From: Streptomyces sp. NBC_00440
Lineage (GTDB): Bacteria; Actinomycetota; Actinomycetes; Streptomycetales; Streptomycetaceae
DNA length: 64,000 nt
Reading direction: 5' to 3'
Assembly (NCBI RefSeq): GCF_036014215.1
Contig: NZ_CP107921.1
Span: 8,305,501 to 8,369,500, forward strand
The position numbers and the translations under genes were made by a program. The notes under the pieces were generated by a model that was not told where the DNA came from, made no database searches, and worked only from the letters and a program-made list of their open reading frames with translations. Shown piece by piece: positions 8,962 to 17,339 of the stretch (position 1 is the stretch's first letter; each line of letters opens with the position of its first letter).

Positions 8962-9732
8962 GTGATCGAGATCCTGAACCCCACCCTGCTGGCCCGAGCG
9001 AAAGACACAGGTGCCCTGGTCGCTGACATCCTGCAGACACTGAAGGGCCGTAGCGCGATCGGCACGAATCTTCTGGACATCAACCGGTGGACCGAGGCCA
9101 TGATCGTCAAGGCGGGAGCGAAGTCCTGCTACGTCGACTACGCGCCATCGTTCGGACGCGGCCCGTTCGGCCACTACATCTGCACGGCCGTCAATGACGC
9201 CGTGCTTCACGGACGGCCATACGACTACACGCTTGCCGACGGAGATCTGCTGACACTCGACCTCGCCGTCTCCAAACGCGGGATCGCTGCAGACGCTGCC
9301 ATCAGCTTCATCGTGGGCGACGCAAAACCCTCAGAGAGCGTCGCGATGATCAGTGCAACCGAGCGCGCGCTGGCCGCAGGGATCGCGGCTGTCGGGCCCG
9401 GGGCTCGCATCGGAGACATCTCCCATGCCATCGGCACGGTCCTCAGCGAAGCGGGGTACCCGATCAACACCGAGTTCGGAGGCCATGGCATCGGATCAAC
9501 GATGCACCAGGACCCGCACGTTTCGAACACCGGACGGCCTGGCCGTGGATACAAACTGCGCCCTGGGCTGCTGCTGGCACTGGAGCCCTGGGTCATGGCG
9601 GACACCGCTGAACTCGTCACTGATGCCGACGGGTGGACGCTCCGAAGCGCGACAGGCTGCCGGACAGCACACAGTGAGCACACGATCGCCATCACCGACG
9701 ACGGAGCCGAGATCCTCACCTTGCCGAAGTAG
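8962..9732 (+). CDS. Type I methionine aminopeptidase (accessory copy)
   Basis: All five metal ligands of the MetAP-I fold can be placed: the Asp in LLTLDLAV, the Asp in AADAAIS, the His in GGHGIGSTMHQDP, the Glu in LALEPWVM and the Glu in HSEHTIAI. The substrate histidine in NDAVLHG is also present. The enzyme removes N-terminal Met from nascent proteins in the cytoplasm. GTG 8962 is chosen because AAGGA (8951-8955) lies 6 nt upstream; a TTG at 8923 would fall inside the repeat. A MetAP next to its own HTH regulator is a recurring actinobacterial pair distinct from the housekeeping map gene. Confidence 0.88.
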   Translation: MIEILNPTLLARAKDTGALVADILQTLKGRSAIGTNLLDINRWTEAMIVKAGAKSCYVDYAPSFGRGPFGHYICTAVNDAVLHGRPYDYTLADGDLLTLDLAVSKRGIAADAAISFIVGDAKPSESVAMISATERALAAGIAAVGPGARIGDISHAIGTVLSEAGYPINTEFGGHGIGSTMHQDPHVSNTGRPGRGYKLRPGLLLALEPWVMADTAELVTDADGWTLRSATGCRTAHSEHTIAITDDGAEILTLPK

Positions 9733-9749
9733 ACGCAGCCGTGAGGTCG

Positions 9750-9870
9750 GAGCCCCCGTGTTCCGCTCAGGCCGCCGTGCCGGAGCCGACCACTGGGAGA
9801 ACCGGTTGAACGGTTCGACCTTGTTGGCCGCCGGGGTCACCCGGCGGCGCAGCGGTGCATGAGCCAGGGC
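9750..9870 (-). pseudogene. Tn3-family transposase fragment (distal piece)
   Basis: The minus strand encodes APLRRRVTPAANKVE then PFNRFSQW, a hallmark of the C-terminal third of Tn3-family TnpA. The proximal neighbour of this motif (STSTLLKRLRSVSKENAPYA... RVIRTMQLLR) lies 1.06 kb away at 10928-11120 on the same strand. The gap is filled by the inverted-repeat-bounded element 9877-10927. Confidence 0.75.
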
Positions 9871-9912
9871 GTGTATCGAAAGTGGATCTTGAGTGATGAA
9901 TGATCGTGGTTC

Positions 9913-10407
9913 ATGGCGCGGGGAGATCTCACGGATGCACAGTGGGCGGTGTTGGAGCCGTTGTTGCCCAAGGGAGTGAGGGTGGGACGGCCGCCCATCT
10001 GGCCCCGCCTGCAGCTGATCGACGGCATACGGTTCCGGGTCCGGACCGGTGTTCCGTGGCGGGACGTGCCTGTCGAGTACGGGCGGGCCAGGACGGCCAC
10101 GCGTTCGCCCTGATCGCGTGCGGGCTGACAAGGCGTACGCCTCCCGGAAGAACCGGACATACCTGCGCCGCCGGGGCTCCGCTGCACCATCCCGGACAAG
10201 GCCGACCAGGCGCGCAACCGCCAGAAGCTCGGTTCCCGTGGCGGTCGGCCTCCGCATTTCGATGCGGTGGATTACCGCGAGCGTCATGCGGTCGAGTGCG
10301 GGATCAACCGACTTAAAAGGCACAGGGCAGTGGCCGCGAGGTACGACAAGCTCTCCGTCCGCCACGAGGCGACTGTGCTGGTCGCAGCCGTGAACGAGTG
10401 GCTGTGA
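9913..10407 (+). pseudogene. Internally deleted IS5-family transposase
   Basis: The start reads GDLTDAQWAVLEPLLPKG, RPPIWPRLQLIDGIRFR and TGVPWRDVPVEYG, the typical N-terminus. After a deletion of roughly 100 codons the text resumes as [18 protein letters not shown], changes frame, and ends [19 protein letters not shown]... VNEWL with a stop at 10405-10407. The central DDE part including the first two acidic residues is missing, so this copy cannot transpose by itself. Confidence 0.8.
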
Positions 10408-10428
10408 CCAGCGCCGGCGCAACGGCCC

Positions 10429-10884
10429 TCAGACGATGTCGAATTCGTTGCCCTCGGGGTCCTGCATGGCGGCGGCGTAGAGCCCCATGTCCGGCTCATC
10501 CTTGATCCGCAACACGGTGGCACCAGCTTTGACCAGCCGTTCAACCGTAGCCTTGACCCGCTGTGTGCGGACGTCCAGTGGGACGTCACGGCCCCCACCG
10601 GCCTTCAGGTCGAAGTGCCACCGGTTCTTGGTGACCTTGGGCTCCGGAACCTGCTGGAACCACACCCTCGGTCCACGTGCCGCGGGATCGATGATCGACT
10701 CCGGAATATCTCCGGCTCCGGCCGGCAACTCTGCCTCGGGCACCCCCATCGCCGCCCAGTAGGCACGCCATGTGGCGTGCCCGCCCGGCGGAGGCTCAGG
10801 TACGTAGCCCAGGGCCTCGGCCCAGAAAGTCACCATTCTCTGCGGATCGGAGCAGTCGATCGTCAGCTGCACTGTCATCTCCAT
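10429..10884 (-). CDS. VOC/glyoxalase-superfamily protein, passenger of the 9877-10927 element
   Basis: A 151-residue glyoxalase-like protein with VQLTIDCSDPQRMVTFW at the start, NRWHFDL in the middle and MQDPEGNEFDIV at the end. It resembles the Glyoxalase_6 type of VOC proteins, which often act on xenobiotics or as resistance proteins. It lies between the terminal inverted repeats of the surrounding element and is convergent with the transposase remnant. Its reading frame is intact although the transposase is not, which suggests selection on the passenger. No clear RBS precedes the ATG. Confidence 0.8.
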   Translation of the reverse strand: MEMTVQLTIDCSDPQRMVTFWAEALGYVPEPPPGGHATWRAYWAAMGVPEAELPAGAGDIPESIIDPAARGPRVWFQQVPEPKVTKNRWHFDLKAGGGRDVPLDVRTQRVKATVERLVKAGATVLRIKDEPDMGLYAAAMQDPEGNEFDIV

Positions 10885-10927
10885 GCTCGGAGAATCCCAG
10901 ACAGGTCTGACAGATGATCCACTTTCG

Positions 10928-11120
10928 CAACAGGCTCTGGCGCAACAGCTGCATGGTGCGGATCACGCGGCGCGCCGACCTCGCGGAAGGCGGCATAGGG
11001 GGCGTTCTCCTTCGACACCGAGCGCAGACGCTTGAGAAGCGTGGAGGTGGAGATGGCGCTGCCCTTGCGCACGGAGACGGCCACGCGCGTGAGGGCGGGA
11101 CTGGGGCTCACTGCGGTCGG
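10928..11120 (-). pseudogene. Tn3-family transposase fragment (proximal piece)
   Basis: The minus strand encodes STSTLLKRLRSVSKENAPYA then AFREVG and, in a shifted frame, RVIRTMQLLR. This is the Tn3 TnpA segment that normally leads directly into the LRRRV...NKVE motif now found at 9750-9870. The element 9877-10927 separates the two. Confidence 0.7.
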
Positions 11121-11359
11121 AGTCGATGACGTTCTTGCCCGGTCGCCGATCAGTGCGTCGATGTGCACGTACTCGCTCTGCTCGGAGGGCCGGTAGAAGG
11201 CCAGTTCCTGATCCTGGGCTTCAAGTGGAAGCCCAGGCGGGGGGCGAGAGCGTGAAGACAGGGGAGCTTTGGCCTCCTTCAGCTGAGGGCTTGGCGGAGG
11301 GCGGGGCGGCTGTTGATGAGGGTGTTGGGGAGATCACCGCGCCGAAGTTGGCCAGGCCG

Positions 11360-11720
11360 CAGGCGCTATCTGGGTCAACGTGGGCACCGATCACGACACC
11401 GCCGCGTTCGCAGTGGAATCGATCCGCCGCTGGTGGTCCGGTCAGGGCCGAGCTGCCTACCCGCAGGCGACACGACGGCTCATGACCGCCGACGCGGGCG
11501 GCCCGAACGGCTACCGCACCCCGGGCCTGGAAGCTTGGACTCGCCCGGCTCGCTTCCGAAACAGGACTCACGATCGCCGTCTGCCACCTGCCGCCGGGTA
11601 CATCGAAGTGGAACAAGATCGAGCACCGGCTCTTCTTACGCAAACTGGCGCGGCCGCCCGCTGACCAGCCACGAAGTCATCGTCCGGCCCATCGCAGCGA
11701 GGGCGAGCGGGGACTCGCAG
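11360..11720 (+). pseudogene. ISAzo13-family transposase remnant
   Basis: The plus strand reads IWVNVGTDHDTAAFAVESI, RRWW, TADAGGPNGYR, then after frame changes GLTIAVCHLPPGTSKWNKIE and RPLTSHEVIV. These are hallmark segments of ISAzo13/ISL-type transposases (SNGYR, PPGTSKWNKIEHRLF, TSHEVIV). The N-terminal half is missing and at least two frameshifts are present. Confidence 0.75.
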
Positions 11721-11730
11721 CGGAGCCGCG

Positions 11731-12808
11731 CTAGATGTTCTGTCCACGGAGGTTGGGTGCGGTGACAGTGATCACCGTCTGGGGATCTTGAACGAGTGAG
11801 GGCCTTCCGGGTTCGGTGTGGATTGCGACGTCTACACCAGCCCGAAAGGCCCTCATGCCTCACCGTAATGCACCTCTGACCGAGACCGGACGCCTGCGGC
11901 TGGCCCGCTGTGTGGTTGATGACGGATGGCCTCTGCGCCGGGCAGCGGAGCGGTTCCAGGTATCACCGACCACAGCCCAGCGGTGGGCCGGGCGCTATCG
12001 CCGGCTCGGCGAAGCGGGGATGAGCGACCGTTCCAGCCGCCCCCACCACAGCCCTCGACGCACGCCGACCCGGACCGAACGCCGGATCATCAAAGTCCGC
12101 CTCGCGAGGCGGTGGGGACCGGCCCGCATCGCACACCTGCTGGGCCTGGTGCCATCCACCGTGCACCGGGTGCTGGTTCGCTTTGGCTTGGCCCGGCTCA
12201 GCCATCTCGATCGGGTCACCGGCCGTGTCATACGCCGCTACGAACGCGACCGGCCCGGCGAACTCGTGCACGTGGACATCAAGAAGCTTGGCAACATTCC
12301 CGACGGGGGCGGTCACAAGGCCCTGGGCCGCCAGGCAGGCCGCAAGACCCGCTCCGGGGCCGGTTACAGCTATATCCATACCGCCGTCGACGACCACTCC
12401 CGTCTGGCTTACAGCGAGATCCACACGGACGAGAAGAAAGAGACCGCCACCGCGTTCTGGCAGCGGGCCCAGACCTTCTTCACCCACTGCGGGATCACCG
12501 TCGAACGGGTCCTGACCGACAACGGGGCGTGCTACAAGTCCTACCTCTGGCGCGAGACCCTGGCAAAGGCCGGGATCACCCACAAGCGCACCCGGCCCTA
12601 CCGACCGCAGACCAACGGCAAGGTCGAACGACTCAACCGCACCCTGCTCGACGAGTGGGCCTACGCAAAGCCCTACCGCTCAGAGCAGGAACGACGTGAC
12701 GCATTCCCCCGCTGGCTGCACTCCTACAATCACCACCGCGGACACACCGCGCTTAAGGGCCAACCACCCGCCAGCCGCGTCCCCAACCTCACGGGTGAAT
12801 ACAGCTAG
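11731..12808. mobile_element. IS481-family insertion sequence, apparently complete
   Basis: The left end (11731-11758) and right end (12781-12808) form an imperfect 28-bp inverted repeat with about 19 matches, centred on CCCAACCTC. Each end is bordered by CTAG, which fits the NCTAGN preference reported for IS481. The intact transposase lies between. The element inserted next to the ISAzo13 remnant. Confidence 0.7.
11855..12808 (+). CDS. IS481-family transposase
   Basis: N-terminal HTH (VVDDGWPLRRAAERFQVS, TAQRWAGRYR) followed by an rve integrase core. The DDE residues are visible as the Asp in VHVDIKK, the Asp in VLTDNGAC and the Glu in NGKVERLNR. ATG 11855 has GAAAGG 5 nt upstream. The reading frame ends at a TAG that is part of the CTAG bordering the right end. 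Length (317 aa) is normal for the family and no frame damage is seen, so this may be one of the few active elements in the window. Confidence 0.9.
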   Translation: MPHRNAPLTETGRLRLARCVVDDGWPLRRAAERFQVSPTTAQRWAGRYRRLGEAGMSDRSSRPHHSPRRTPTRTERRIIKVRLARRWGPARIAHLLGLVPSTVHRVLVRFGLARLSHLDRVTGRVIRRYERDRPGELVHVDIKKLGNIPDGGGHKALGRQAGRKTRSGAGYSYIHTAVDDHSRLAYSEIHTDEKKETATAFWQRAQTFFTHCGITVERVLTDNGACYKSYLWRETLAKAGITHKRTRPYRPQTNGKVERLNRTLLDEWAYAKPYRSEQERRDAFPRWLHSYNHHRGHTALKGQPPASRVPNLTGEYS

Positions 12809-13263
12809 AGCCTCGGTGGGAGTCGGGTCTGCGGCCGCCACCGCTGCACCCGTGGCCTGCGCTGCCCTCACCTTTTCTACACTCACCGCTTCCGCCGTAC
12901 CGACCCGAGCCGCCAGCGGTGCGCCACCGTTGAGGTAACTGGCCACAATGTGGCGGTGACGCGAGGTCAGGGTGGGCCGGTCGCACGGCGCCTGTCCCAC
13001 GGGAGGCGCTACAAGTCGTGCCTCATCGAGCGCGGAAGAACAGCACCCAACTGCCCACCTGTGGGGGCGGCTTCACTGACTACTGCATCCTCCCCGCCGC
13101 GGGCGGCCGCCGCGGCATCGTTCCCCTCAGATGCACCCGGGTGATCTGCCCCCTCCGCCAGCAGGCATGGCCACGCACGCACTCCCGGGGCATGAAGGCG
13201 CGGGCGGCGCGTGAACTGATCAAAACCCCTGCATCCGGGCGCGGATCGTGACACAGTCCGGCC
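12809..13263. other. No supportable gene
   Basis: GC-rich stretch between the IS481 element and the dienelactone hydrolase gene. Frames are open on both strands, but none has a domain I recognise or a convincing start. Confidence 0.35.
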
Positions 13264-14052
13264 GTGACTTACGAAGATGAGTTCGACGTCGTCGACGAAC
13301 AGCCGGTCATCGAGGTGCCCGGCGCACCCACCCGCATGTCCGCCTATCTGGCCCGTCCCGCTACCACGGGCGATCACCCGGTCGTCCTCGTCGGCACGGA
13401 ACTGTGGGGTGTGAACGAGGACGCGCGTGCCGTGGCCCGCCGCGTCGCTGCCCTCGGTTTCGTAGCGATTGTCCCGAACCTCTACCACCGCACCGATCCG
13501 GACTCGGCGGAGGGCTTTCCCCACTCCGACGCGAACCGCACCCACGCCTTCGAGCTGGTGGCCCGGATGACCCGTGACGAGGTCGAGGCAGACCTGCGGG
13601 CGGCGGCCGCCCACGCCCGCACCTATGCGGGCGCCGCGGACCGCACCGGCATGCTGGGCTTCAGCCTCGGCGGCCACTTCGCCTACTTCGCGGCGACCCG
13701 GCTGCCCCTCGCGGCGGCCGCGATCTACTACCCGGGCTGGCTTCCCACGACCGGCACGGCACTCAGCCGCCCGGCCCCGCTCCTCGACGAAACGGGCGCG
13801 ATCGCGACGCACGGCACCCGCCTCACCCTCTTCTTCGCCGAACGTGACCACGTCATCGACGCGGCCCAAGTCGACGCGGTCCGCCGCGCGCTCACAGCAG
13901 CGGGCGTACGCCACGAGGTAACCGTCCACCCTGACGCCGAGCACGCTTTCTTCTTCCCGGGGTACGAGACGTACGACAAGACGGCGGCGGACGCGTCGTG
14001 GGAGCACGTGGTGCGGCTGTTCCGCGACGAACTGCGAGTTCCGCTGACGTGA
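13264..14052 (+). CDS. Dienelactone hydrolase family protein
   Basis: A 262-residue alpha/beta hydrolase of the DLH type: VVLVGTELWGVNEDAR, nucleophile elbow GFSLGGH, acid region FFAERDHVI and catalytic His in HPDAEHAFFF. The usual DLH nucleophile is cysteine (GxCxGG); here it is serine, which is seen in esterase-like members. GTG 13264 is the only reasonable start. The protein is cytosolic with no signal peptide. Neighbours on both sides are IS fragments, so the genomic context does not help with the substrate. Confidence 0.85.
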   Translation: MTYEDEFDVVDEQPVIEVPGAPTRMSAYLARPATTGDHPVVLVGTELWGVNEDARAVARRVAALGFVAIVPNLYHRTDPDSAEGFPHSDANRTHAFELVARMTRDEVEADLRAAAAHARTYAGAADRTGMLGFSLGGHFAYFAATRLPLAAAAIYYPGWLPTTGTALSRPAPLLDETGAIATHGTRLTLFFAERDHVIDAAQVDAVRRALTAAGVRHEVTVHPDAEHAFFFPGYETYDKTAADASWEHVVRLFRDELRVPLT

Positions 14053-14099
14053 CGCTCCGGCTATCGGCGCCGTCGAGGACAGATGGCGGGATCACCGAC

Positions 14100-14195
14100 A
14101 GGTGATCTACGGGATCTTGCGCCGGTACGGACTGGGGGGGAGTGGCGTGATGCCTGATCGGTTCGGGCCGTGGAAGACGGTCCATGAACGCCATC
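14100..14195 (+). mobile_element. Short IS5-family transposase fragment
   Basis: The plus strand encodes VIYGILRRYG and MPDRFGPWKTVHERHQ, corresponding to the INGILxRxRTG...DLPxRFGPWKTVYERHRRW segment of IS5 transposases such as the intact copy at 52062-52949. Only about 30 codons remain. Confidence 0.6.
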
Positions 14196-14301
14196 AGCTT
14201 GCTTGCTCGCCAGGTCTACCGGAGGGTGGCCGTCAACCGGCGCCGGATGCCCGCCGGAAGCAGCTTGCCCGGTCCCTCGTCCCTATCACTGAAAGCCTGC
14301 C

Positions 14302-15153
14302 ATGAGTCCCGTCCCCACCTGCATCCTCAGTAGCAGCGAAGCACCGCAGGCCCTGCATGGACATGCGGTCGACGCATACGTCCAGATTGGCTCACTGAGC
14401 AAGATCCTTACCGGAACCGCTCTGGCCCAGTTCGCAGCGAAGGGCGTGCTGGAGTCGGACTCCCCGCTGGAGCAGTTCTTGCCCGTTCCGCCGGGTACCG
14501 GTATCACCTTGAAGCATCTCGCCCAGCACACTTCCGGACTGCCCCGGATTCCCCCGCACATGAGACGGCGTGACCCGTACTCCGCCTTCGACGATGACGC
14601 CTTGCACGGCGTGCTCCGGAGACTGGATACCCTCGCCACTGCTGCCCCGGGCCGCACGGTGGAGTACTCCAACCTCGGATACTCCGTCCTTGGAGCCGCG
14701 CTGACTGCCGCCTCAGGCATGTCCTACCAGGGCCTCTTGGATCACTACGTCCTCGCCCCTCTGGACATCACCGAGGTAACGAGCAATCCGCCGGCAGATC
14801 GACAACTCCACAGCCGCGGACTGTTCGGCCGTGCACGGCGTCCCTGGACCATGTCCGGCCCGATCCTTCCCGCCGGCGGGCTCTGGGCCACCCCGCGTGC
14901 CGCTGCGGACCTGGTGGCCGCGCTCCTCGTGGATCGGAAACTGGGGGAGCCCGCTATGTCCTGGCAGAAGGCCGGTAGCGTGCTCTGGCACAACGGCGCC
15001 ACCGGTGACGCTTCTGTCTTCACCGGCGCTGTGCCGGACGGCAGATGGGTACTGGTTCATCGCCTCACCCGACGAGCCGACCGTACCGACGAACTTGGCA
15101 TCAAGCTTCTACAGCAGGCCAGACCCGGCAACTCTGCTGGCCCCAAGCCCTGA
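14302..15153 (+). CDS. Serine hydrolase, class C beta-lactamase family
   Basis: The SxxK motif (GSLSKI) and YSN motif (EYSNLGY) of the AmpC/penicillin-binding protein fold are present, with LKHLAQHTSGLP between them as in most family members. No signal peptide is seen at ATG 14302, so it is either cytosolic or its true N-terminus is lost; the SxxK motif lies unusually close to the start (about residue 31), whereas typical members have 60-80 residues before it. An upstream-truncated gene is therefore possible. It probably acts on esters or D-amino acid peptides rather than antibiotics. Confidence 0.8.
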   Translation: MSPVPTCILSSSEAPQALHGHAVDAYVQIGSLSKILTGTALAQFAAKGVLESDSPLEQFLPVPPGTGITLKHLAQHTSGLPRIPPHMRRRDPYSAFDDDALHGVLRRLDTLATAAPGRTVEYSNLGYSVLGAALTAASGMSYQGLLDHYVLAPLDITEVTSNPPADRQLHSRGLFGRARRPWTMSGPILPAGGLWATPRAAADLVAALLVDRKLGEPAMSWQKAGSVLWHNGATGDASVFTGAVPDGRWVLVHRLTRRADRTDELGIKLLQQARPGNSAGPKP

Positions 15154-15269
15154 ACGGCCTGTCCCAGCGACGAAATACCGAGTGGGTCTTGCTCTCGGTA
15201 ATTACGGTTAGCGCCTTCAGCGCTTGCGCCCACGGGGCGTATGCCCAGCACCACGTTGACCGGCTGGGC

Positions 15270-15470
15270 TGGTGTCGAGCATGTGCCGAGGGCCACGACA
15301 CCAAGGACGGGGACGTTGCCCGCCTCTCGCAGCTCGGGGCCCGGCACATCAACTTCCTGGGCCGCTACCTGTTCACCGTCAAGGCCAGCGCCGCCGGCCA
15401 GGGGCTGCCCCCGCTGCGGGACCCGGACGCCGTCGAGGACGGCGAAGGCGGGGAGAGATGGGCGATGCAC
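15270..15470 (+). pseudogene. C-terminal fragment of a Tn3-family transposase
   Basis: The plus strand encodes DVARLSQLGARHINFLGRY then LPPLRDPD. This is the C-terminal signature of Tn3-type TnpA (DVARLSPLxxxHINxLGRY...LRPLRxP). It is in the opposite orientation to the fragments at 9750-11120, and nothing upstream of it is preserved. Confidence 0.7.
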
Positions 15471-15709
15471 CCGACCTGTCGGGCCGTTCGTTGTCGTAGC
15501 GGAGGTCCCGTGCAGATACCCGTGACCGGTAGAAGAAGAGGACGCCATGTCCCGCACGAAGGTCCGGCCGCTGGGCCGCTGCACCCGCTGGTGAAGACGG
15601 CCGGGAGATACGCGATGGCCGGGCCCTGTGGCGACCTACTGCGGTGGACCGCTTCACCCTCACCCACTCCCGCCGCGCCTGACCCGCCGGCGGGGGCCGG
15701 TCCTCCCAC

Positions 15710-15740
15710 TTGACTTCGAGTGCGCTCCAAGCCCTAGTTT
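15710..15740 (+). promoter_or_regulatory. MerR-type promoter with dyad in a 19-bp spacer
   Basis: TTGACT (15710-15715) and TAGTTT (15735-15740) are separated by 19 bp. The spacer region carries the dyad CTTCGAGTGCGCTCCAAG (15714-15731, CTTxGAGxGCxCTCxAAG). An overlong spacer with a central dyad is the hallmark of promoters untwisted by MerR-family activators. It lies 61 nt upstream of the AKR gene and reads toward it. No MerR gene is next to it in this window. Confidence 0.6.
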
Positions 15741-15801
15741 CTGAGGCGTTCGTCAACTCACGGTACCGCCCGGTCCGCCGGGCAGGAGGAGTGTCCCGCG
15801 C

Positions 15802-16794
15802 ATGATCACCCGAACCACGCTCGGCTCGACCGGTCTCATCGTCAGCGCGATGGGCCTGGGGTGCATGGGGATGAGCGAGAGCTATGGCGCCGCCGACTGG
15901 GACGGCGGCCTGGCCACCATCGACCGGGCCCTGGAGCTGGGCATCACGTTCCTGGACACCTCCGACTCCTACGGCACCGGGCACAACGAGGTGCTGGTGG
16001 GCCGGGCCATCCACGGCCGCCGGGACCAGGTGCAGCTGGCCACCAAGTTCGGCATTGACCGCAGTGCCGGCGACCGGGCACGCCACATCCGCGGTGCCCG
16101 GGACTACGTGCTGCGCTCCTGCGACGCTTCGCTGCTGCGGCTGGGCGTCGAGGTGATCGACCTGTACTACGCCCACCGTCCGCCCCAGGACGTGGAGATC
16201 GAGGAGACCGTCGGGGCGATGGCCGAGCTGGTCGAGGCGGGCAAGGTCCGCCATCTGGGTCTGTCCGAGGTCGATGGCGAGCTGCTGCGCCGGGCGCACG
16301 CGGTGCACCCGATCACCGCGGTGCAGAGCGAGTACTCGTTGTGGAGCCGCGACGTTGAGGCGGTCACCCCGGTGATGGCCGAGCTGGGGGTCGGGCTGGT
16401 CCCGTACTCGCCGCTGGGGCGAGGGTTCCTGACCGGCACCCTGGACCGCTCCACACTGGGCGAGAAGGACTTCCGGCGCACCAACCCCCGCTTCGCCGGC
16501 GAGGCGGGCGAGGCCAACGAGAAGATCGCGCAGACCGTGCGCGAGGTGGCCGACCGGCTGGGTACCACCCCGGCCCAGGTGGCGCTGGCCTGGGTGTACG
16601 CCCAGGCCGAGCGGCTCGGGGTGGCGGTGGCGACCATTCCGGGCACCCGCAGCCCTGCCCGGCTGGAGCAGAACGCGGCCGCGCTGGAGCTCACCCTGGA
16701 CGCCGAGGCGCTGGCCGCGCTGGACCCGCTGAGCGACCAGGTGATCGGCGAGCGCTACACCCCCGCGCACACCGCTGAGGTCGCTCGGGGTTAG
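15802..16794 (+). CDS. Aldo/keto reductase
   Basis: A complete 330-residue AKR: GLGCMGMSESYG, catalytic Asp/Tyr in FLDTSDSYGTG, Lys in LATKFGI, His in YYAHRPP, then GLSEV, QSEYSLWSR and VPYSPLGRGFLTG. This subgroup (AKR13-like, yakC type) reduces aldehydes or quinones with NADPH. AGGAGG lies about 11 nt upstream of the ATG. The MerR-type promoter upstream suggests induction by an electrophile or redox signal. The TAG stop is followed within 5 nt by the end of the truncated IS5 element. Confidence 0.9.
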   Translation: MITRTTLGSTGLIVSAMGLGCMGMSESYGAADWDGGLATIDRALELGITFLDTSDSYGTGHNEVLVGRAIHGRRDQVQLATKFGIDRSAGDRARHIRGARDYVLRSCDASLLRLGVEVIDLYYAHRPPQDVEIEETVGAMAELVEAGKVRHLGLSEVDGELLRRAHAVHPITAVQSEYSLWSRDVEAVTPVMAELGVGLVPYSPLGRGFLTGTLDRSTLGEKDFRRTNPRFAGEAGEANEKIAQTVREVADRLGTTPAQVALAWVYAQAERLGVAVATIPGTRSPARLEQNAAALELTLDAEALAALDPLSDQVIGERYTPAHTAEVARG

Positions 16795-16848
16795 GTCGTG
16801 TCCGGCGGATCATGGATGGCCGCTGCCCACTGAGACTAGGGTCTGGCC

Positions 16849-17142
16849 ATGGGATCGATGGGGGATGGTTTCCGCAGTCGTTGGGCCATCGTGGCTAGGA
16901 CGCTGGTCAAGCGTCCGTGGCTTTTCGCGAGCTGGGTTCTGCTCGCAGTTCTGGCGGTTGCCGCCCTGAAGATCGTGCCGCAACCGTGGAGCGCGGGCGT
17001 CTGTCCCGTTTGTCTTGTTTGTCGCGCTGCTGCTGATTTCTCGGACGCCGCATCAGAAGGGGTGATTCCACTCCGGGCCGAAGCCAGAGTCGGATCTGCG
17101 GCCGTGACGGTGCCATGGAAAACGTACGCCCGCTTGTCGTAA
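16849..17142 (+). CDS. Small membrane protein, passenger of the truncated element (frame uncertain)
   Basis: The frame starts MGSMGDGFRSRW and has a transmembrane segment (FASWVLLAVLAVAALKIV). A second hydrophobic segment (FVLFVALLLIS) appears around 17003-17040 in another frame, so a frameshift may have broken a two-TM protein. No family is recognised. It lies between an IS end and the tail of the transposase, in the same position as the passengers of the other elements. Confidence 0.4.
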   Translation: MGSMGDGFRSRWAIVARTLVKRPWLFASWVLLAVLAVAALKIVPQPWSAGVCPVCLVCRAAADFSDAASEGVIPLRAEARVGSAAVTVPWKTYARLS

Positions 17143-17168
17143 CGGGTCGGTGCGCCACGAGGCGCCAT
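17070..17168 (-). pseudogene. 3' end of an IS5-family transposase
   Basis: The minus strand encodes PTRYDKRAYVFHGTVTAA and, after a frame change, IRLWLRP. The intact transposase at 52062-52949 ends with nearly the same text ([22 protein letters not shown]). Everything upstream of this tail is missing. Confidence 0.75.
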
Positions 17169-17339
17169 GGAATCGAGTGAGGTGAGAGACCTTCACCACC
17201 GAGGATCCCTTCCGGACGAGTCCATCTGCCGTGATCTTCGTAGCGGGCGGGCGGTAGCCACTGCGACGTGCTGGGCACGGCATTGGTCCATCCAATGGGT
17301 AAGTAGCACTTTTGTCTGGCGCCTCGGAGGTATCAGGCA

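Larger units (their letters stand above)
9877..10927. mobile_element. IR-bounded IS5-family element carrying a VOC passenger gene
   Basis: CGAAAGTGGATC at 9877-9888 is repeated inverted at 10916-10927 (GATCCACTTTCG), a perfect 12-bp match. Inside are a broken IS5-type transposase on the plus strand and an intact VOC gene on the minus strand, convergent. Both flanks encode pieces of the same Tn3-family transposase, so the element sits inside that gene. I could not identify a clear target-site duplication. Confidence 0.7.
16799..17168. mobile_element. Truncated IS5-family element with a membrane-protein passenger
   Basis: TGTCCGGCGGATCATG at 16799-16814 is identical to 16 bp of the terminal repeats of the 51321-52995 element. 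Next comes a small plus-strand frame and then, on the minus strand, the last codons of an IS5 transposase related to the one in that element. The layout end-passenger-transposase tail is the same. The other end was lost where the next IS5/IS3 remnants begin. Confidence 0.65.
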
